DNA of 57,808 bases, taken from Methylacidiphilales bacterium (GTDB lineage Bacteria > Verrucomicrobiota > Verrucomicrobiia > Methylacidiphilales > UBA1321). Shown in pieces: positions 34,647-42,833 of this stretch. Position 1 is the first letter of the stretch. The number at the start of each line of letters is the position of its first letter. The stretch spans positions 1 through 57,808 of the forward strand of contig JAJSLI010000082.1 in assembly GCA_021272315.1 (NCBI GenBank). Reading direction: 5' to 3'. The notes under the pieces are model-generated. The model was not told the DNA's origin and made no database searches. It was given only the letters and a program-made list of their open reading frames with translations. Both the position numbers and the translations under genes were made by a program.

Positions 34647-34950
34647 GGAGGTAGTTTGGTGGGTTCCTTCGCTCGGGGCAAGCCGCCCGCGCGGAAAAGG
34701 GCACGGAGCCAAAGATGGCAGAGCAACGGCGGATTTCAAGACGGCCGCGTGCCTGTCACCTTTTTCAAACTTAGCTGGGAAGGTCGCAGCCATGACCGAC
34801 GTTCGATCCGGGTGTTGAGAGTGAAAGAATCTCCCACAACATCCTTGGTTAACCGGGACAGCGGCACGAGGCGGGCAAGCCGTTTGGCTGTTCAGTTTGA
34901 TGTAGGCGAGTTTTGCTTCCATAGGTTGCGTTCGTAGCCGAGAAGCCTCC
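34647..34950. other. Intergenic stretch
   Basis: 304 bases with no supported gene. GTGCCTGTCACCTTTTT at 34749-34765 is a motif I associate with dispersed repeats in bacterial genomes, present here as a single copy. Otherwise I see nothing identifiable. Confidence 0.4.
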
Positions 34951-35187
34951 TCAGCGTTTATATTTTATTGGCATCATGGGTGCTATGGTTGGCGTGTGGA
35001 GTTCATTCTTTCCACTCGGATCGACAACTCCAAAATAGAGACGCCATAGACTCCTGTCGATGACGCCGAATCTGTAGTAAGTATCTTTCTCAATGTTAAG
35101 AGACGAACCCAGCGGATCACGCGATAGGAACCTCCCGATATTGGGTGAGTAGTATCTGGCGCGGTAATAAGGGATTAGCCTATTCAT
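34951..35187 (-). CDS. Orphan RHS core-tip fragment
   Basis: 78 residues from an ATG that overlaps the stop of the upstream membrane-protein gene (ATGAATAG). YYRARYYSPNIGRFLSRDPL is the RHS repeat-associated core that normally precedes the variable toxin; here it is followed by about 45 residues and a short basic end (PMMPIKYKR). The same core recurs in the neighbouring RHS gene with about 75% DNA identity over 160 bases. This is the usual appearance of a displaced RHS C-terminal cassette; it is unlikely to act alone. Confidence 0.65.
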   Translation of the reverse strand: MNRLIPYYRARYYSPNIGRFLSRDPLGSSLNIEKDTYYRFGVIDRSLWRLYFGVVDPSGKNELHTPTIAPMMPIKYKR

Positions 35188-35488
35188 GCTCGTCCCCTTT
35201 GTTTTTTTCCATCTTAACAATGTCAAGACAGGCAAACATACCGCCTGAAAATCCGAACAGAGACATACTGAAATATTTTAAGTCATGCACCAACAGCGCT
35301 GGCAACGTAATTAGATCGCATAAGAAAAAAATTAGGCTGCCAAGAGCTAGAGCCCCGAAGGCCAATCTTATACATAAGCCTCGGTTTTTATTGCCAGCTT
35401 TTAAAAACAAACAATTTCCACATGAAATTATAAAGATCATGATGAATATAATTAGAAAAAGAAGTTGATTATTAATAGTCAAATTCAT
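35180..35488 (-). CDS. Small membrane protein, candidate immunity protein of the RHS tip
   Basis: 102 residues from ATG 35488 (MNLTINNQLL). Three or four hydrophobic segments: LLFLIIFIMIFIISC, a central LAFGALALGSLIFFLC, and YFSMSLFGFSGGMFA, ending in a charged KMEKNKGDEHE tail. It is strongly AT-rich compared with the window average. The gene sits between the RHS tip gene (stop at 35472, overlapping its first 17 bases) and an orphan tip, exactly where immunity genes are found. No family recognised; the immunity role is inferred from position only. Confidence 0.55.
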   Translation of the reverse strand: MNLTINNQLLFLIIFIMIFIISCGNCLFLKAGNKNRGLCIRLAFGALALGSLIFFLCDLITLPALLVHDLKYFSMSLFGFSGGMFACLDIVKMEKNKGDEHE

Positions 35489-36977
35489 TAGGGTCCTGCT
35501 CTCTTGGAATGCCTTCGCCAGGGGTAGTAGAATCAGGTTCGCGTGGGGGTGGAGGGGGTGGGGCCATTGACGGGCCGTTTGACTGAGATGGTTCGTTCGA
35601 ACACTGCTTTTCAAATGTACCGGCAATTACAGCTGTAAGCGCAAACAAATATTTCAAATTAATTGCCAACCAGGCAATTACATCATCTGAAATAAATACG
35701 GCGCTTAGCAGCCCCAATGCAATATTAGTCTCAACAAGTTGTGCAGTGGCGTCGTTAGGAGCCGGAGGCATGTTACGAGGACCCTTGCCAGCAAACCCGA
35801 ATGGATCATTCCAGTTCGTCGGATTATCGTCAACATACCAATAGAGGTTAGGGCCTTGCTTCAATTCCGCGCTCCTCATTGGCTCGCGCTTCAACCGATC
35901 CAAACTGGAGGCAACATTTCCACTTGGGTCGAGCATTCCAAAGTAGAGACGAAATAGGCTCTTATTGATGACGCTCAAACGGTAAGCATTTCTCCTTATG
36001 TCAATCGGAGACCCCAGCGGGTCACGGCTTAGGAACCTCCCAATATTCGGCGAGTAATAGCGGGCGCGGTAATAGTAAATTTGCGATTCGGCATTGGAAG
36101 ACTCCGGATCGAACTGTCTGCCTGTAAAGATCGTGGTGTTGATCGGATTATCCGTGGTTACGTCGTCATCGGTGAACCACTCCTCGTCGGTCCCCGGGCC
36201 GCTGTAGCAGAGGGTGTTGCCGTAGGCATCGCAATCGTAGGCTTCGGTAACGACGTTGTCGGTGGTCACGATGGCCACGGACCGGTAGAGCAAATCGGAC
36301 AAGACCCGGTAAACCGTCGGCGCTTCTTCCGCCGGGAGCGCGAAGAAGAGCAACTCATCAACGTACTGTCCCAAAAAATAGCTCTTGGTCCAGGCCCCGG
36401 TCGAATCATTGAGCTCCTCGACGATTTGTTGGCCATCGTAGAGATAATCGGTCTTTCCGTTGGTAAGGTCACCGTTCAGTCCGCCATTGAATATGGTCTT
36501 CTGAATCCGTCGGTTGAGAGTGTCGTAGAGGTAGGCGGCCACCACGGGTTGGTCGCCGGTAACGCTCTTGATCTGGATCAACCGGTTAAACGCATCGTAT
36601 TGGTATTTGCGAATGCCGTCGTTGACCAGGTTGCCGTTTTTATCATAGACAAAAGGTGTAGTGGTTGGCGTGCCTCCGGTAGTGTCCGTGACGCCGGTGA
36701 TCTCGTTGACGTAGTTGTGCGTCCGCGTCTCCGCCGTGCTGGCGGTGGTGTCGCCGGAACCGACCGTGGTAAAATTACCGTTTCTCCAGTTGCCCAAACC
36801 GTCGAGTCCGTAAGTCCGCACCTGGTTCGCCCCCGGCAGCGTGGTCGGGGTGGTAATCGAGGCTCCCGCCTCAACAGCGATGGGCATGCTTGAGGCGGTC
36901 ATGTTAATTCGGGCCTGTGCCCTAACCGCCGTTGGCAGAATCCCCGTAGGAATGAAACCGGCCGGAGACGGCGCCAT
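35472..36977 (-). CDS. RHS/YD-repeat protein, C-terminal part only (5'-truncated)
   Basis: 501 codons, far shorter than full RHS proteins (over 1500). YD repeats such as YQYDAFNRLIQIKSVTG and YLYDTLNRRIQKTIFNG occupy residues about 130-190; the core YYYRARYYSPNIGRFLSRDP lies at about 300-320. The variable tip after about residue 395 (NPTNWNDPFGFAGKG) contains a hydrophobic helix (LFALTAVIAGTF) and a proline-rich end, so a membrane-acting toxin is possible. The first 20 codons overlap the end of the preceding secreted-protein gene in another frame, and no signal or N-terminal half exists, suggesting that an RHS 3' segment was joined to that gene. Confidence 0.75.
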   Translation of the reverse strand: MAPSPAGFIPTGILPTAVRAQARINMTASSMPIAVEAGASITTPTTLPGANQVRTYGLDGLGNWRNGNFTTVGSGDTTASTAETRTHNYVNEITGVTDTTGGTPTTTPFVYDKNGNLVNDGIRKYQYDAFNRLIQIKSVTGDQPVVAAYLYDTLNRRIQKTIFNGGLNGDLTNGKTDYLYDGQQIVEELNDSTGAWTKSYFLGQYVDELLFFALPAEEAPTVYRVLSDLLYRSVAIVTTDNVVTEAYDCDAYGNTLCYSGPGTDEEWFTDDDVTTDNPINTTIFTGRQFDPESSNAESQIYYYRARYYSPNIGRFLSRDPLGSPIDIRRNAYRLSVINKSLFRLYFGMLDPSGNVASSLDRLKREPMRSAELKQGPNLYWYVDDNPTNWNDPFGFAGKGPRNMPPAPNDATAQLVETNIALGLLSAVFISDDVIAWLAINLKYLFALTAVIAGTFEKQCSNEPSQSNGPSMAPPPPPPREPDSTTPGEGIPREQDPNEFDY

Positions 36978-37350
36978 CGATGGCGCCTTTCGCCTTCAGC
37001 GCCGCGAGGGCCGCGCTGTCGGACTGGCGGGGGTCCTGCGCGCACGCGACGTCGTTGACCACCTTGCCGTCGCTGGTGTGCCCGACGGCCACGGAGAAAT
37101 AGCCGGTCTGGTCGCTTTGGAAAATGAGTTGGGCGTCGGTGATGCCCTGCTTTTTCAAGCCGGCCATCAGCGCGGCGGCCGCGTCGGCGGCGGAGATGTA
37201 GTTATGGCCTCCCTTGGGGGTCAGCGAACTTTCCGAGTGGGTGAAGAGGGAGCCGTTGGGTTCGATTTCCAAGGCCACCGCGCAACCGGCCTTCGCGGAA
37301 ATCGGGGCCAGCACAAGGGCGGCAAGAAGGGCGACGCGCACCATCGACAT
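36922..37350 (-). CDS. Secreted protein of unknown function, possibly truncated
   Basis: 142 residues from ATG 37350 with a clear signal peptide (MSMVRVALLAALVLAPISAKA). The mature part starts at GCAVALEIEPNGSLFTHSES; two Cys (positions 23 and about 108) may form a disulfide. It ends at GRFHSYGDSANGG directly where RHS-derived coding sequence begins, so the native 3' end may be missing. I do not recognise a family, although the fold of small extracellular DUF4189-like proteins is conceivable. Confidence 0.65.
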   Translation of the reverse strand: MSMVRVALLAALVLAPISAKAGCAVALEIEPNGSLFTHSESSLTPKGGHNYISAADAAAALMAGLKKQGITDAQLIFQSDQTGYFSVAVGHTSDGKVVNDVACAQDPRQSDSAALAALKAKGAIDGAVSGRFHSYGDSANGG

Positions 37351-37435
37351 GAAGGAATTACACCACGAAGCAGGCAAATTGAAACGAAAAGTTGTCACGC
37401 ACCAATCAAAAGGGGGCGGTCCTCGCGTTGAAGGG

Positions 37436-38446
37436 TCAGGCCTTGGCCTTCTTCGCGGGTTTTCCACCCCACGATTCGCAACCGCCCTCGCCGCTGGGGC
37501 GGACGCTGGCCTTGGCAATCTCGGCCGTTCCCTTCCAGGCGTAAGGATCGGTTCCGGCAACCATGACAATATCGCGGTAATCGGCCGTGGCGACCAAGCC
37601 TTTGATTTTCTCGGGGGACATCCAGGGGAGGAGCGAGGCGGCGCTCATGTAATGGTTGACCAGCGAACGGCGGAAGCCGGTCGCGGCCCGGTTCGGGAGC
37701 GAACGGTGGAGGAGGTAGCCGTTGAAAAAGACGATCGAGCCCGCCTTCACCTCGACGGGGACCGAGTCTTCATTGCGCCACGGAAAATCATGGGATTCGT
37801 TGGCACAGTCGAACTTCACGTGCTCTTCGTCGTCGTGCTCCCTTTGCGGCCAGAGGATGCCGGGGCGTTGCGATTTCGGCAGCACCCAGAGGCAGCCGTT
37901 GAGGACCGTCGCGTCGTCGAGGGCGATCCATGCGCCGGTGAGCGAGCGGTCCCGTGTCGGGATGTAATCCTCGTCCTGGTGCCAGGCCTGCCCCGGCTTG
38001 CCGGAGGCCTTGACGAAGAGCATCGACTGCATGCATTTCACATCGGGGCCGATCGCCTTCGTCAGGAGATCGACCGTGGCGCCATGGGCCAGGACGTTGG
38101 TCATCAGCGGGGAGAGCTTATGGGGGAAGTGGACACAGAGGACCCGCCGCATGACTTCGTCGTCCGATTCATCCGCCGACGCGGGGGCGATACCGGCAAT
38201 CTCCCCTTTTTCGTTCCGGCAGAGCCGGGCCGTTTCCTTATTGAGATCCCCAACCTCGGTCGGGGTAAGCGCCCGGTCGAGCACCACGAATCCATTTTCC
38301 CTGAAGAACGAGGCGGCGCGAGCCGTCTCCTCCGGAGCGAAGTATCCCTCGGGAAGGCCTTTTTCGGGCCAGCTTTCAAAAGGAGCGAGTTTGAGGGCTT
38401 CAGCCCGTTCGAGGAGGGAAGGCGAGAGAGCGGTTGTCATCAACAT
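37436..38446 (-). CDS. Phytanoyl-CoA dioxygenase (PhyH) family oxygenase
   Basis: 336 residues of the Fe(II)/2-oxoglutarate-dependent PhyH family. The N-terminal FFRENGFVVLDRALTPTEV is typical; WHQDEDYIPT (near residue 155) provides the HxD iron ligands, LNGCLWVLPKSQRPG follows, and FFNGYLLHRSLPN provides the distal His with RRSLVNHY binding 2-oxoglutarate. Substrate unknown. A CTTATC-TTTTATCC-GATAAG inverted repeat at 38455-38474 lies directly upstream of the start and may regulate it. Confidence 0.87.
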   Translation of the reverse strand: MLMTTALSPSLLERAEALKLAPFESWPEKGLPEGYFAPEETARAASFFRENGFVVLDRALTPTEVGDLNKETARLCRNEKGEIAGIAPASADESDDEVMRRVLCVHFPHKLSPLMTNVLAHGATVDLLTKAIGPDVKCMQSMLFVKASGKPGQAWHQDEDYIPTRDRSLTGAWIALDDATVLNGCLWVLPKSQRPGILWPQREHDDEEHVKFDCANESHDFPWRNEDSVPVEVKAGSIVFFNGYLLHRSLPNRAATGFRRSLVNHYMSAASLLPWMSPEKIKGLVATADYRDIVMVAGTDPYAWKGTAEIAKASVRPSGEGGCESWGGKPAKKAKA

Positions 38447-38741
38447 ATCCCTATCTTATCTTTTATCCGATAAGAATGGCTGAAGTGGTTAAAAACATAT
38501 CTAATGTAATCGCACAAGGCGAGCAGGATACGGGGCAACCAAAGGGGCAGCAAACGTAGTTCGATCAAGAACTGCTATGCTAGGTGGAGTTATCCTCAAC
38601 TTGTTGGATTGAGCTCAAGGTTGATGGCGACGGCTGAAAATGGGAATAACTCCGAGTTTTTTTGTAATTTCCGAGGGAGAGCAATCAAGCCAAGCAGGTT
38701 ACGAAAGCATGCGCTGTCGCAAAACCGTAACAATTTGAGTC

Positions 38742-40835
38742 TTGCACGAAAGTTATTCACAAGTTATTCACAGAGGCGGTGGTCAAAAACCCCCATCGCG
38801 GCTTTTGAAAAAAATCCTCATTCTTACCGCTGGTTTCGGCGAAGGGGAAGACGTCGCCGCATGGAACTTGCGCGAGGCCATCGAGCATCTGGCGCCCAAG
38901 GAGGCGCGGATCGAGGCGCTCGACCTGCTCGATTCATCCTACGGACGGTTTCACGATCTGTTGCGGCATACGTTCCAGGCGGCGGTCAATCGCGCGCCGC
39001 GGCTGTGGCACGGATTTTACCAGTTGCTCGGCGCGGCCCAGGTGGTCGAGGGCCAGATCGACGGGCTGGCGCGGCTGCGCGATTCCCTGCGGGACACACT
39101 CAACGGGATGAAGCCCGACGTGGTGGTTTTGACCTGCCCGATCTACGGTTTTCTCATCGGCGAGATTTACCGCGACGGCCGCGCGCGCGATTTCACGCTG
39201 ATTTCGCTGGCGACCGACGCGGTGGTAAACGATTCCCCCTGGCCGCGCACCGCGGGCGATTTTTTCGCGGTGACGAACGAGCCGGCGGCGCGGGCGCTCG
39301 CTGCGGCGGGCGTGCCGGAGGAAAAAATCCGCGTGTTCGGTTTTCCGGTGCAACTCCCCTTCGCGCAGTGCGAGAAAAGAATCGCCCGGCCCGACCTGGC
39401 GAGGGGCGGGCGGGCGCGGATTCTTTACGTGATCAACGGCTCGCGCAAAAAGGCACCGAAGCTGCTCGACCGGCTGCTGGAGCACAGGGAATGGGACGTG
39501 ACCGTCTGCGTGGGGCGCGACACCGGCCTGGACGAGATGGCGCGGGCCAAAGCGGCCACGGCGAAGGACCGGATGGAAGTGATCGGCCACACGCGGCGGA
39601 TGCCGCAATTGCTTTTGGGGCATCACGCGGTGATCAGCCGCGCGGAGACGGGCCTGGTGCAGGAATCGATCGCCGCGCGCTGTCCGATGATCGCCTTCCG
39701 CATCGGGTCGGGATGCGAGGAAGGAAATTTTTCGCTGTTGCGGCAGGCCAACGCGGGCGTGTCGGCGGAGAAGCCGCGCGAGGTCGTCGACTGGCTTGAA
39801 CGGGCGTTCCGCGACGAGGGAGCCCTGCTCTCGCTCTGGCAAAAAAACCTGGAGCCGCTGGGCCGGGCGGACAGCGCGTTGAACCTGGCCCGGTTCGTCC
39901 TGGAACAGGCGGCCACGCCGGTCCCCGCCCCGGCGGCGAACCTGCGGGCGTTGCCGGCTCCCGCGCCTTCCGAAAACGTCGAGGCCGGGCGGCGGCTGGC
40001 AAACGGCGGCGCGAAGAACGGGCGGCTGCGCCACATCCCGAAGGAGCTTTTGCTGTGCGATCTCCACACCCACACGACCTGGTCGGACGGGAGGCTGAGC
40101 GTGCCGGAGATCGTCGATTTTTACGGGCAGCGCGATTTCGACTGCCTCTGCATCACGGACCATTTGTGCGATCCGAAGCGGCTGCTGGGCAAACTGGTGA
40201 ACCTGACCGGGCTGGTGATTCCGCCGGACGAATTGGCCGGGTATTTTGAAGAGATCGAGCGTGAGAAAAAGCGGGCCTGGGCGAAGTACGATTTGTTGTT
40301 GATGACCGGCGTCGAGTTTAACAAGGACGGTTACACCTCAAAGACTTCGACGCACCTGCTGGGAGTCGATCTCCGGCAGCCGATCGATCCGTCACTCGAC
40401 ATCAAAAAGCTCATTTCGGAAATCCACGCGCAGGGCGGGCTGGCCATCGCGTCGCACCCGCACGAGATGAAAAGCGAGTGGGGCAGAAACACGCTCTATT
40501 TGTGGGAACACGTGGAGGAGTACGCGCCGCTGCTCGATGCCTGGGAGGTGGCGAACCGGGACGATATTTTCAATCCGATCGGGTTGAAGAAGCTGCCGTT
40601 CATCGCCAGCAGCGATTTCCACAAGCCGAAGCATATTCATTCGTGGAAGACCGTGCTCTATTGCGAGAAGGAGGCCGAGGCGATCAAGCATTGCATCCGG
40701 GTCAACCGGGACGTGTCGCTGACGCTCTACCGGGACCACCGGTTCGCCTTGGACGAGCGCAAATTGCGTCTGCCCCCGATCGAGAACGCGCCGGAGTTGG
40801 TGGAGTTTGAGGAGCCTCTTGTACAAAGAGGTTGA
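38742..40835 (+). CDS. Fusion of MGDG-synthase-like GT28 glycosyltransferase and PHP phosphoesterase domain
   Basis: 697 residues. Residues about 22-385 resemble MGDG synthase/UgtP glycosyltransferases: LKKILILTAGFGEGEDVAAW, then PDVVVLTCPIYGFLIGEIY, ILYVINGSRKKAPKLL, and the donor-site HHAVISRAETGLVQESIAA. Residues about 435-690 form a PHP domain with metal ligands in DLHTHTTWSDG (about 438), CITDHLCDP, MTGVEFNKDGYT, IASHPHEM and SSDFHKPKHIHSW. The first enzyme type glycosylates diacylglycerol; the second hydrolyses phosphoesters. TTG at 38742 or TTG at 38805 (start of LKKIL) could be the start; no good Shine-Dalgarno is visible. Function of the fusion is unknown. Confidence 0.8.
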   Translation: MHESYSQVIHRGGGQKPPSRLLKKILILTAGFGEGEDVAAWNLREAIEHLAPKEARIEALDLLDSSYGRFHDLLRHTFQAAVNRAPRLWHGFYQLLGAAQVVEGQIDGLARLRDSLRDTLNGMKPDVVVLTCPIYGFLIGEIYRDGRARDFTLISLATDAVVNDSPWPRTAGDFFAVTNEPAARALAAAGVPEEKIRVFGFPVQLPFAQCEKRIARPDLARGGRARILYVINGSRKKAPKLLDRLLEHREWDVTVCVGRDTGLDEMARAKAATAKDRMEVIGHTRRMPQLLLGHHAVISRAETGLVQESIAARCPMIAFRIGSGCEEGNFSLLRQANAGVSAEKPREVVDWLERAFRDEGALLSLWQKNLEPLGRADSALNLARFVLEQAATPVPAPAANLRALPAPAPSENVEAGRRLANGGAKNGRLRHIPKELLLCDLHTHTTWSDGRLSVPEIVDFYGQRDFDCLCITDHLCDPKRLLGKLVNLTGLVIPPDELAGYFEEIEREKKRAWAKYDLLLMTGVEFNKDGYTSKTSTHLLGVDLRQPIDPSLDIKKLISEIHAQGGLAIASHPHEMKSEWGRNTLYLWEHVEEYAPLLDAWEVANRDDIFNPIGLKKLPFIASSDFHKPKHIHSWKTVLYCEKEAEAIKHCIRVNRDVSLTLYRDHRFALDERKLRLPPIENAPELVEFEEPLVQRG
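38753..38772 (+). promoter_or_regulatory. Two direct DnaA-box-like 9-mers
   Basis: TTATTCACA occurs at 38753-38761 and 38764-38772, 11 bases apart, each matching the TTATNCACA DnaA-box consensus. They lie inside or just upstream of the GT28-PHP gene depending on its true start. DnaA-dependent control of this gene is possible; an origin is unlikely because no replication genes are nearby. Confidence 0.3.
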
Positions 40836-40883
40836 TTGCGGCGGTTATCTTTAACGGCCCTGAGCCGGATTATACCGACCCAT

Positions 40884-41111
40884 TCACGACTTATTGCGCA
40901 AACTGGTCTCGACTTCCGCCCAGGGCGATCCTGCGTTGGGATTTTTCTGATAATCGTCCATCTCCTGATCGAGCACATTTTTTTCCTCGGTGGTCGGCGT
41001 GCTCCCACCCAACAGGTCGCGTTCTTCCAAAGTCCAAAGCGCATCCCACAGTTCGTTCCGTTCTGCGGGCGTTAGCTTGGCGAATTCTTCAAGAATTTCG
41101 GCTTTGCTCAT
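40884..41111 (-). CDS. Addiction-module antitoxin (Unstab_antitox, TIGR02574-like), solitary
   Basis: 75 residues from ATG 41111: MSKAEILEEFAKLTPAERNE, then LWDALWTLEERD, and the typical EEKNVLDQEMDDYQKNPNAG and SPWAEVETSLR end, which resembles the putative addiction-module component family normally paired with a RelE/ParE toxin. No toxin frame is adjacent: downstream is the 3' end of the GT28-PHP gene and upstream a hypothetical protein. Start at 41135 is rejected because it lies in a dispersed repeat. Confidence 0.75.
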   Translation of the reverse strand: MSKAEILEEFAKLTPAERNELWDALWTLEERDLLGGSTPTTEEKNVLDQEMDDYQKNPNAGSPWAEVETSLRNKS

Positions 41112-41130
41112 GGCATGTATGTTTAACGCA

Positions 41131-41155
41131 GTCATCCCGAGCTTGTCGAGGGATC
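41131..41155. repeat. Dispersed repeat unit, GTCATCCCGAGC type
   Basis: GTCATCCCGAGCTTGTCGAG followed by GGATC. I recognise this as a widespread short intergenic repeat motif. Here it forms the last codons (DPSTSSG) of the hypothetical gene on the minus strand and contains an in-frame ATG for the neighbouring antitoxin frame. Confidence 0.5.
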
Positions 41156-41620
41156 AGCGACTTCTGCATTTTTATAAGAGGAGATTCCAATCAACCAAAC
41201 TCGCTTAGTTCCTTGTCTGTCATTCGTGGCTGATGTTTCCACATAAAACCGGTCAGGGTAAACTTGAAGCCCAGTAAATGGATATTGAGCGGCATGATCC
41301 TCTGGAATAGGTTTCACTTTCACGATTGTTCCACTTTCGTTGAGACTCTGAGATGTAATTTTCAAGTCATAGCGTCCCTCAGTAGATCCGGCTGAATCAA
41401 ATTTAATAGAGCCCTCAAGCGCAGGACTACAAACAGACAGGATAAAAAAGGATTCTGATTTGAAACTGCGGGTAACTCTGGGCCAATCCCGCGTTGTAGT
41501 TGGAAGCCTGGGCGTACCAATCAACTCATTAAACTCATCTACCAACGAATCTACAGAGGGATCGGTAAAAAAAACCTTAGGATCAATTATTTTAATTACG
41601 CCGTAGGTATCCATGCCCAT
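41132..41620 (-). CDS. Hypothetical protein downstream of nadA
   Basis: 162 residues with no signal peptide or recognised domain. Starts MGMDTYGVIKII; the Met at position 3 is equally likely. Mixed alpha/beta composition with VDSLVDEFNELIG, then SFFILSVCSPALEG and KRVWLIGISSYKNAEV. The C-terminal DPSTSSG derives from a dispersed repeat, so the stop may have been supplied by insertion. It lies 10 bases after nadA and is probably co-transcribed; AT-richer than its neighbours. Function unknown. Confidence 0.55.
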   Translation of the reverse strand: MGMDTYGVIKIIDPKVFFTDPSVDSLVDEFNELIGTPRLPTTTRDWPRVTRSFKSESFFILSVCSPALEGSIKFDSAGSTEGRYDLKITSQSLNESGTIVKVKPIPEDHAAQYPFTGLQVYPDRFYVETSATNDRQGTKRVWLIGISSYKNAEVADPSTSSG

Positions 41621-41630
41621 TGAGATTAAG

Positions 41631-42554
41631 CTAATTCCTGCTCCAATCGAGCATCCGCTGGAGCGGAACGAGGGCTTTTTCGCGCAGGTCGGGCTTCATG
41701 ACCAATTCGGGCGTTTCGTCGCGCAACGCGTCGTAAGCTTTTTCCAGCGTGTTCATCTTCATGTAGCGGCAGTCGGCGCAGGCGCACTTGTCGGTGGGGC
41801 CGGGGATGAATTGCTTGTGGGGCAGTTCGCGGCGCAGGCGGTGGAGCATGCCCGATTCAGTGGCGATGATGAAGGCGGAGGCGGGGTGGTCGCGGCAGTA
41901 GGCGATCATCTTTTCGGTGGAGCAAATCTCGTCGGCGAGGAGCCGGACCGGCCGCGTGCACTCGGGATGGGCGACGAGCGGCGCATCGGGATGCTCGCGG
42001 CGAATCTTCGTGATGCTCTCGTGAGTGAACTCGATGTGGACGTAACAGTTGCCCTGCCAAAGGCGCATCTTGCGGCCGGTTTTTTCCATGACCCACTCGC
42101 CGAGGTTCTGGTCGGGGACGAAGAGGATTTCGCGGTCGGCGGGGACGCGGCGCACCATGCGCTCGGCGTTGCCGGAGGTGCAGATGACGTCGCTGAGGGC
42201 CTTCACTTCGGCGGGGCAGGTGATGTAGGCGACGACGTAGACGCCCGGGTGGCGCTCCTTGTAGGCGGCAAGCTCGGCGGCGTCACACGACTCGGCCAGC
42301 GAGCAACCGGCGTCGAGGTCGGGCAGAAGCACCTTCTTGCCGGGGTTCACGATCTTGGCGGTTTCGGCCATGAAATGGACGCCGCAGAAGAGGATGATGT
42401 CGGCTTGCGACGCCTGGGCCTGGTAGGAGAGGCCAAGCGAGTCGCCGACGTAATCGGCGATCTCCTGGATTTCGCGCACCTGATAATTGTGCGCGAGGAT
42501 CACGGCATTCTTCTTCTTTTTGAGGGCGAGGATTTCCTCCTGAAGCGGGCTCAT
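41631..42554 (-). CDS. nadA: Quinolinate synthase
   Basis: 307 residues. Condenses iminoaspartate with dihydroxyacetone phosphate to quinolinate in NAD synthesis, using a [4Fe-4S] cluster. Family motifs are AVILAHNYQVREIQEIADYV near residue 17, FCGVHFMAETAKI, LPDLDAGCSLAESC with a cluster Cys, VHIEFTHESI, and the C-terminal GPTDKCACADCRYMKMNTLE with the remaining ligands. nadB and nadC are not in the window. Confidence 0.95.
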   Translation of the reverse strand: MSPLQEEILALKKKKNAVILAHNYQVREIQEIADYVGDSLGLSYQAQASQADIILFCGVHFMAETAKIVNPGKKVLLPDLDAGCSLAESCDAAELAAYKERHPGVYVVAYITCPAEVKALSDVICTSGNAERMVRRVPADREILFVPDQNLGEWVMEKTGRKMRLWQGNCYVHIEFTHESITKIRREHPDAPLVAHPECTRPVRLLADEICSTEKMIAYCRDHPASAFIIATESGMLHRLRRELPHKQFIPGPTDKCACADCRYMKMNTLEKAYDALRDETPELVMKPDLREKALVPLQRMLDWSRN

Positions 42555-42746
42555 GCGGGAAGTTAAGGCTGAACGGCCCTCCGTACAAGCGCGGTCATGC
42601 CTTCGGCGCTTGGGTGAAGTACCTGCGTTGATGGCCTTTCCACCATGCCATGAGACGTAAGCCGTAAAAAACGTGCTTTGCCCGGAGGTTGGCAGACCCT
42701 AGTATAAAGGACTTTCCCCTCGCGCGAGCGGGCCGGGACGATTTTT

Positions 42747-42833
42747 GGACGGGTCGCATAGCGGTTTAGTGCGGTCGCCTGGAAAGCGGCTGTGGTGTTA
42801 AAGCCACCGAGGGTTCGAATCCCTCCCCGTCCG
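42747..42833 (+). tRNA. tRNA-Ser (GGA)
   Basis: 87 nt. Acceptor GGACGGG/CCCGTCC, anticodon stem GTCGC/GCGGC with loop CTGGAAA giving anticodon GGA, long variable arm TGTGGTGTTAAAGCCACC, T-arm GAGGG-TTCGAAT-CCCTC. The 3' CCA is not encoded. Confidence 0.95.

Noticed and set aside
34749..34765. GTGCCTGTCACCTTTTT as part of a REP/RAYT mobile element
   Set aside because: Single occurrence without inverted partner or a Y1 transposase gene in the window.
38753..38772. Replication origin suggested by two DnaA boxes
   Set aside because: Only two boxes, no AT-rich unwinding region of note and no dnaA, dnaN or rep genes nearby.
38934..40163. 409-codon minus-strand frame inside the GT28-PHP gene
   Set aside because: Antisense shadow rich in Arg/Pro/Ala without recognisable motifs.
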